NCBI RefSeq assembly: GCF_019924045.1
Contig: NZ_JAHXBN010000023.1
Span: 1 to 15,022, forward strand
Direction: 5' to 3'
Origin: Dyadobacter fermentans
GTDB lineage: Bacteria; Bacteroidota; Bacteroidia; Cytophagales; Spirosomataceae
Length of the DNA stretch: 15,022 nt
The first letter of the stretch is position 1. The number at the start of each line of letters is the position of its first letter. A program made the position numbers and the translations under genes. This document shows positions 12,746-15,022 of the stretch, one piece after another. The notes beneath the pieces are model-generated. The model searched no databases, was not told the origin of the DNA, and was given only the letters and a program-made list of their open reading frames with translations.

Positions 12746-14650
12746 ATGGCACAAGAACAACAAGAAGGGGTCAAAAGCGAAGAGCAGGACGACCTGGCAC
12801 CCAAAACGATTGATACCCTTGAAATTGATCTTAACAATGAGTTGACGGAGGAGCACGAGGAAGAAACGCCTGATGTAGATTACAGCCAATTATCTAAGGA
12901 GCAGTTGGTTAACTTGTTGGAAAACGAACTGGCAACCGTTCGCGGCGAAGGTGCGACTGCCGCTCAGCTGAAAAAAGCGGAGGCGGTTGCCAAGGGGGTT
13001 CGTACGGTGGTAGATCAAATCAAACAAAAGGACCGCGAAGCGGCACTGAAAACGTTTATCGAAGAAACAGGTGGCGAAGACGGGTTCGAATACAAATACG
13101 ATGCGGATACGCAGAAAATCGACTCATTGAGCCGTGAAATCCGTGGTCTCAAAAATGCATTCTACCAAAGCCAGGAGAAGGAAAAAGAGAAGAATTTCAA
13201 CGTAAAAACCGCGCTTCTCGGTCGCCTGCGTGCGCTCGTGGACGAGGAAGGTACACGTGAAACGGACGCTACGGGACTGAAATCTAGCTGGGAGGAATTC
13301 AAGAAGATCCAGGAAGAATGGAAAGCTGCGGGCAACGTCTCATCGCCCCATAACGGAACGCTTTGGGCGACGTATAATGCCTTGATCGACCGCTATTTCA
13401 GCAACCGGAATATCTACTTTGAACTCAAAGAACTCGACCGCCGCCGCAATGCGGAATTGAAAGCAGAGTTGTGCGAGAAAGTGGAAGAACTGGGTAAATC
13501 GCTGGAAAGCCGCCCGATGACCCGCGAAATCCTGAACGAAGCCAACCATATTTTCGAAGAATACAAACACCTGGGCCCTGCCCCGAAAGAGGACCAGGAA
13601 AAACTGTGGCAACGATTCAAAGAAGCGCTCGATGTGCTTTATGATGCACAACGCGGTCAGTTTGCCGAGCAGAAGAAATCCATGCAGGAGAACTACGATC
13701 AAAAGTTGAAAATCTACGAAGCGATCGTTCCGTTCACTACTTACAACTCGGGAAGTATTAAAGAGTGGAATGCCAAAACCAAGGACATTATGGCATTCCA
13801 GGACCAATGGGTGGCTCTGAAAGGCATTATGCCGCGCGAAGAAGGCAAGGAACTCAGCAAGAAATTCTGGGCGGCGCTGAAAACGTTTTTCAATAACAAA
13901 GGCGAATTCTTCCGCCAGCTGGAAGCCAAACGCGAGCAAAACCTCGACCTGAAAAACCAACTTTGCGAAGAAGCCGAAGCTGTGTTGTCAACCGGCGAAG
14001 ACAACCCTGCCACCACGCAGAAAGTAATCGAGCTGCAAAAGAAATGGAAAGGCATCGGCCAGGTTCCGGAGAAATTCAAGGACACCATTTACGACCGCTT
14101 TAAAAAGGCTTGCGACGCATATTTCGACCAGAAACGTGCCAAAAACCGCGAAGTAGAGGAAGAATTCGAAAATAACCTGAAACTCAAAACCGACCTGATC
14201 GAACGCATCGAGGCGGCGGCGAAGGACAAGGACGAATCTTCGCTCAATTTACTGAGCGCATTCAAGTCGGAATGGTCGTCGATAGGCTTTGTGCCGAAGA
14301 AAGACATGCAGGCTATTCAGAAGCGTTATATCGCGGCTATTAACACCTACGTGAGCGCCATCGGACAGCTTTCTACCAAAGAGAAAGAACAGGCCGTACT
14401 TGAAAGCGAAGTGGAACTGGTACGCGACGGTGAAAGCAGCCGCAATCTCTACCGCAAGGAAAACGACATCCGCCGCAAGATCACGCAACTTGAAAACGAC
14501 ATTGCGCTTTGGCAAAATAACATCGAATTCTTCGCGAAATCGAAAACGTCCGATCGTTTGAAGGCCGAGTTCGAAAGAAAGATCAATAATGCATTAAGCC
14601 AGTTGGACGAACTGAAACACCAACTCACTATTATTCAGGAAGCTATCTAA
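12746..14650 (+). CDS. DUF349 multi-repeat protein
   Basis: This 634-residue, highly charged, helical protein has an acidic N-terminal region (1-48, rich in Glu and Asp) and about five DUF349 repeats at roughly 180-238, 263-320, 343-402, 424-481 and 500-550. Each repeat carries the pattern W/Y...G.(V/A)P......LW..F....D..Y, for example EEWKAAGNV, EEYKHLGPAP, QWVALKGIMP, KKWKGIGQVP and SEWSSIGFVP. The last 75 residues form a coiled coil. DUF349 proteins are widespread but without a settled function. There is no signal peptide or membrane helix, so it is cytoplasmic. It is transcribed alone, with its own -7 element upstream; a tRNA-Thr gene with a separate promoter follows. Confidence 0.9.
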   Translation: MAQEQQEGVKSEEQDDLAPKTIDTLEIDLNNELTEEHEEETPDVDYSQLSKEQLVNLLENELATVRGEGATAAQLKKAEAVAKGVRTVVDQIKQKDREAALKTFIEETGGEDGFEYKYDADTQKIDSLSREIRGLKNAFYQSQEKEKEKNFNVKTALLGRLRALVDEEGTRETDATGLKSSWEEFKKIQEEWKAAGNVSSPHNGTLWATYNALIDRYFSNRNIYFELKELDRRRNAELKAELCEKVEELGKSLESRPMTREILNEANHIFEEYKHLGPAPKEDQEKLWQRFKEALDVLYDAQRGQFAEQKKSMQENYDQKLKIYEAIVPFTTYNSGSIKEWNAKTKDIMAFQDQWVALKGIMPREEGKELSKKFWAALKTFFNNKGEFFRQLEAKREQNLDLKNQLCEEAEAVLSTGEDNPATTQKVIELQKKWKGIGQVPEKFKDTIYDRFKKACDAYFDQKRAKNREVEEEFENNLKLKTDLIERIEAAAKDKDESSLNLLSAFKSEWSSIGFVPKKDMQAIQKRYIAAINTYVSAIGQLSTKEKEQAVLESEVELVRDGESSRNLYRKENDIRRKITQLENDIALWQNNIEFFAKSKTSDRLKAEFERKINNALSQLDELKHQLTIIQEAI

Positions 14651-14688
14651 AACCTGAAAAAAAAGTTGAAAAATTTACTTTGAAAAGG

Positions 14689-14719
14689 TTGCATTGTATA
14701 TCCCGCTCGACTACTTTTG
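14689..14719 (+). promoter_or_regulatory. promoter of tRNA-Thr (TTG-N20-TACTTTTG)
   Basis: TTG at 14689-14691, then exactly 20 bases, then TACTTTTG at 14712-14719 followed by CA. This is a full match to the Bacteroidota housekeeping promoter and is the same octamer and spacing as the tRNA-Lys promoter. Confidence 0.8.
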
Positions 14720-14762
14720 CACCATGATAACGGAATAACAAACGGTATCACAAAGAAAAAAG

Positions 14763-14835
<73 letters not shown>

Positions 14836-14845
14836 CTTGAAGATC

Positions 14846-14879
14846 AAGCACTTAACAACATTGTTAAGTGCTTTTTTTT
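14846..14879 (+). terminator. terminator of tRNA-Thr
   Basis: AAGCACTTAACAA (14846-14858) pairs perfectly with TTGTTAAGTGCTT (14861-14873) and a run of eight T follows (14872-14879). A thirteen-pair intrinsic terminator right after the tRNA. Confidence 0.95.
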
Positions 14880-14969
14880 ATGTTGCACCTCCAACTTGCA
14901 ATGTTCTCGGGATCATTCCGAAAACTTGGGGGGCGGTGAAAAAAGTATTTGTTTTGCAATGAATCAACA

Positions 14970-15022
14970 TTGAATGCATTGCAAGAGTCCTATTTAGCCC
15001 TAGTCCGCTTCCTGTTACCTGA
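14970..15022 (+). CDS. possible 5' end of a transposase gene, cut by the window edge
   Basis: A frame open from 14940 to the window end encodes, from the TTG at 14970, LNALQESYLALVRFLLPE. The part QESYLALVRFLLPE resembles, from memory, the beginning of the N-terminal ORF of ISAon1-type transposases of Bacteroidota (pattern ..LL.LLLPE.(I/L)L(D/E)YF). Initiation could be at TTG 14970 or TTG 14979; no ATG is available. With only about 17 codons this is suggestive and no more. Confidence 0.35.
   Translation, partial: MNALQESYLALVRFLLP

Noticed and set aside
13340..13960. 206-codon minus-strand frame opposite the DUF349 gene
   Set aside because: Phenylalanine/leucine-rich complement of a glutamate/lysine-rich coding strand, a common artefact.
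14880..14939. Short frame starting ATG at 14880
   Set aside because: Only 19 codons, overlapping the terminator T run, with no conserved features.

Overview
The window looks like chromosomal backbone of a member of the Bacteroidota, most likely a Cytophagales bacterium close to Dyadobacter/Spirosoma. Reasons: promoters of the Bacteroidota type (TTG, 19-20 bases, TAnnTTTG) precede both tRNA genes and several protein genes; Shine-Dalgarno sequences are mostly absent; and the gene families are typical (CHRD lipoprotein, beta-barrel outer-membrane protein, VF530 protein, CbpA/CbpM pair, multi-repeat DUF349 protein). The genus is inferred from general resemblance, not from a search.

Layout. 1-300: a tRNA-Lys gene (minus) with terminator and promoter. 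300-1577: a small BatE-like TPR/SH3 membrane protein and a CHRD lipoprotein, ending at a strong bidirectional terminator. 1640-4413 (minus): a run read in the order VF530-type DNA-binding protein, cbpA-like co-chaperone, cbpM modulator, then a DEAD-box RNA helicase with its own promoter, a palindrome over that promoter and a leader hairpin. 4514-5686: a Gfo/Idh/MocA oxidoreductase and a 37-codon lysine-rich gene. 5746-6048 (minus): a small exported helical protein. 6217-7831: an AraC/methylguanine methyltransferase fusion (Ada-like, without the N-terminal cysteine domain) and an outer-membrane beta-barrel protein. 7933-10287: a three-gene group made of a protein that resembles phage/homing-endonuclease accessory proteins, miaA, and a four-helix membrane protein. 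10599-11885: citrate synthase, convergent with pdxH across an unusual repeat-built hairpin. 12746-14650: a five-repeat DUF349 protein, divergent from pdxH. 14763-14835: tRNA-Thr with a textbook promoter and terminator. The right edge holds what may be the first codons of a transposase.

Most genes are housekeeping or stress related: protein folding and nucleoid (VF530, CbpA, CbpM), RNA remodelling (helicase), alkylation repair (Ada-like), tRNA modification (MiaA), TCA cycle (GltA) and vitamin B6 (PdxH). I found no CRISPR array, toxin-antitoxin pair, defence island, biosynthetic cluster or complete mobile element. I do not see a clear new multi-gene system. The best second-look items are the endonuclease-like gene overlapping miaA, the helicase leader and palindrome, the VF530-cbpA-cbpM linkage, the 37-codon gene, and the repeat hairpin between gltA and pdxH.
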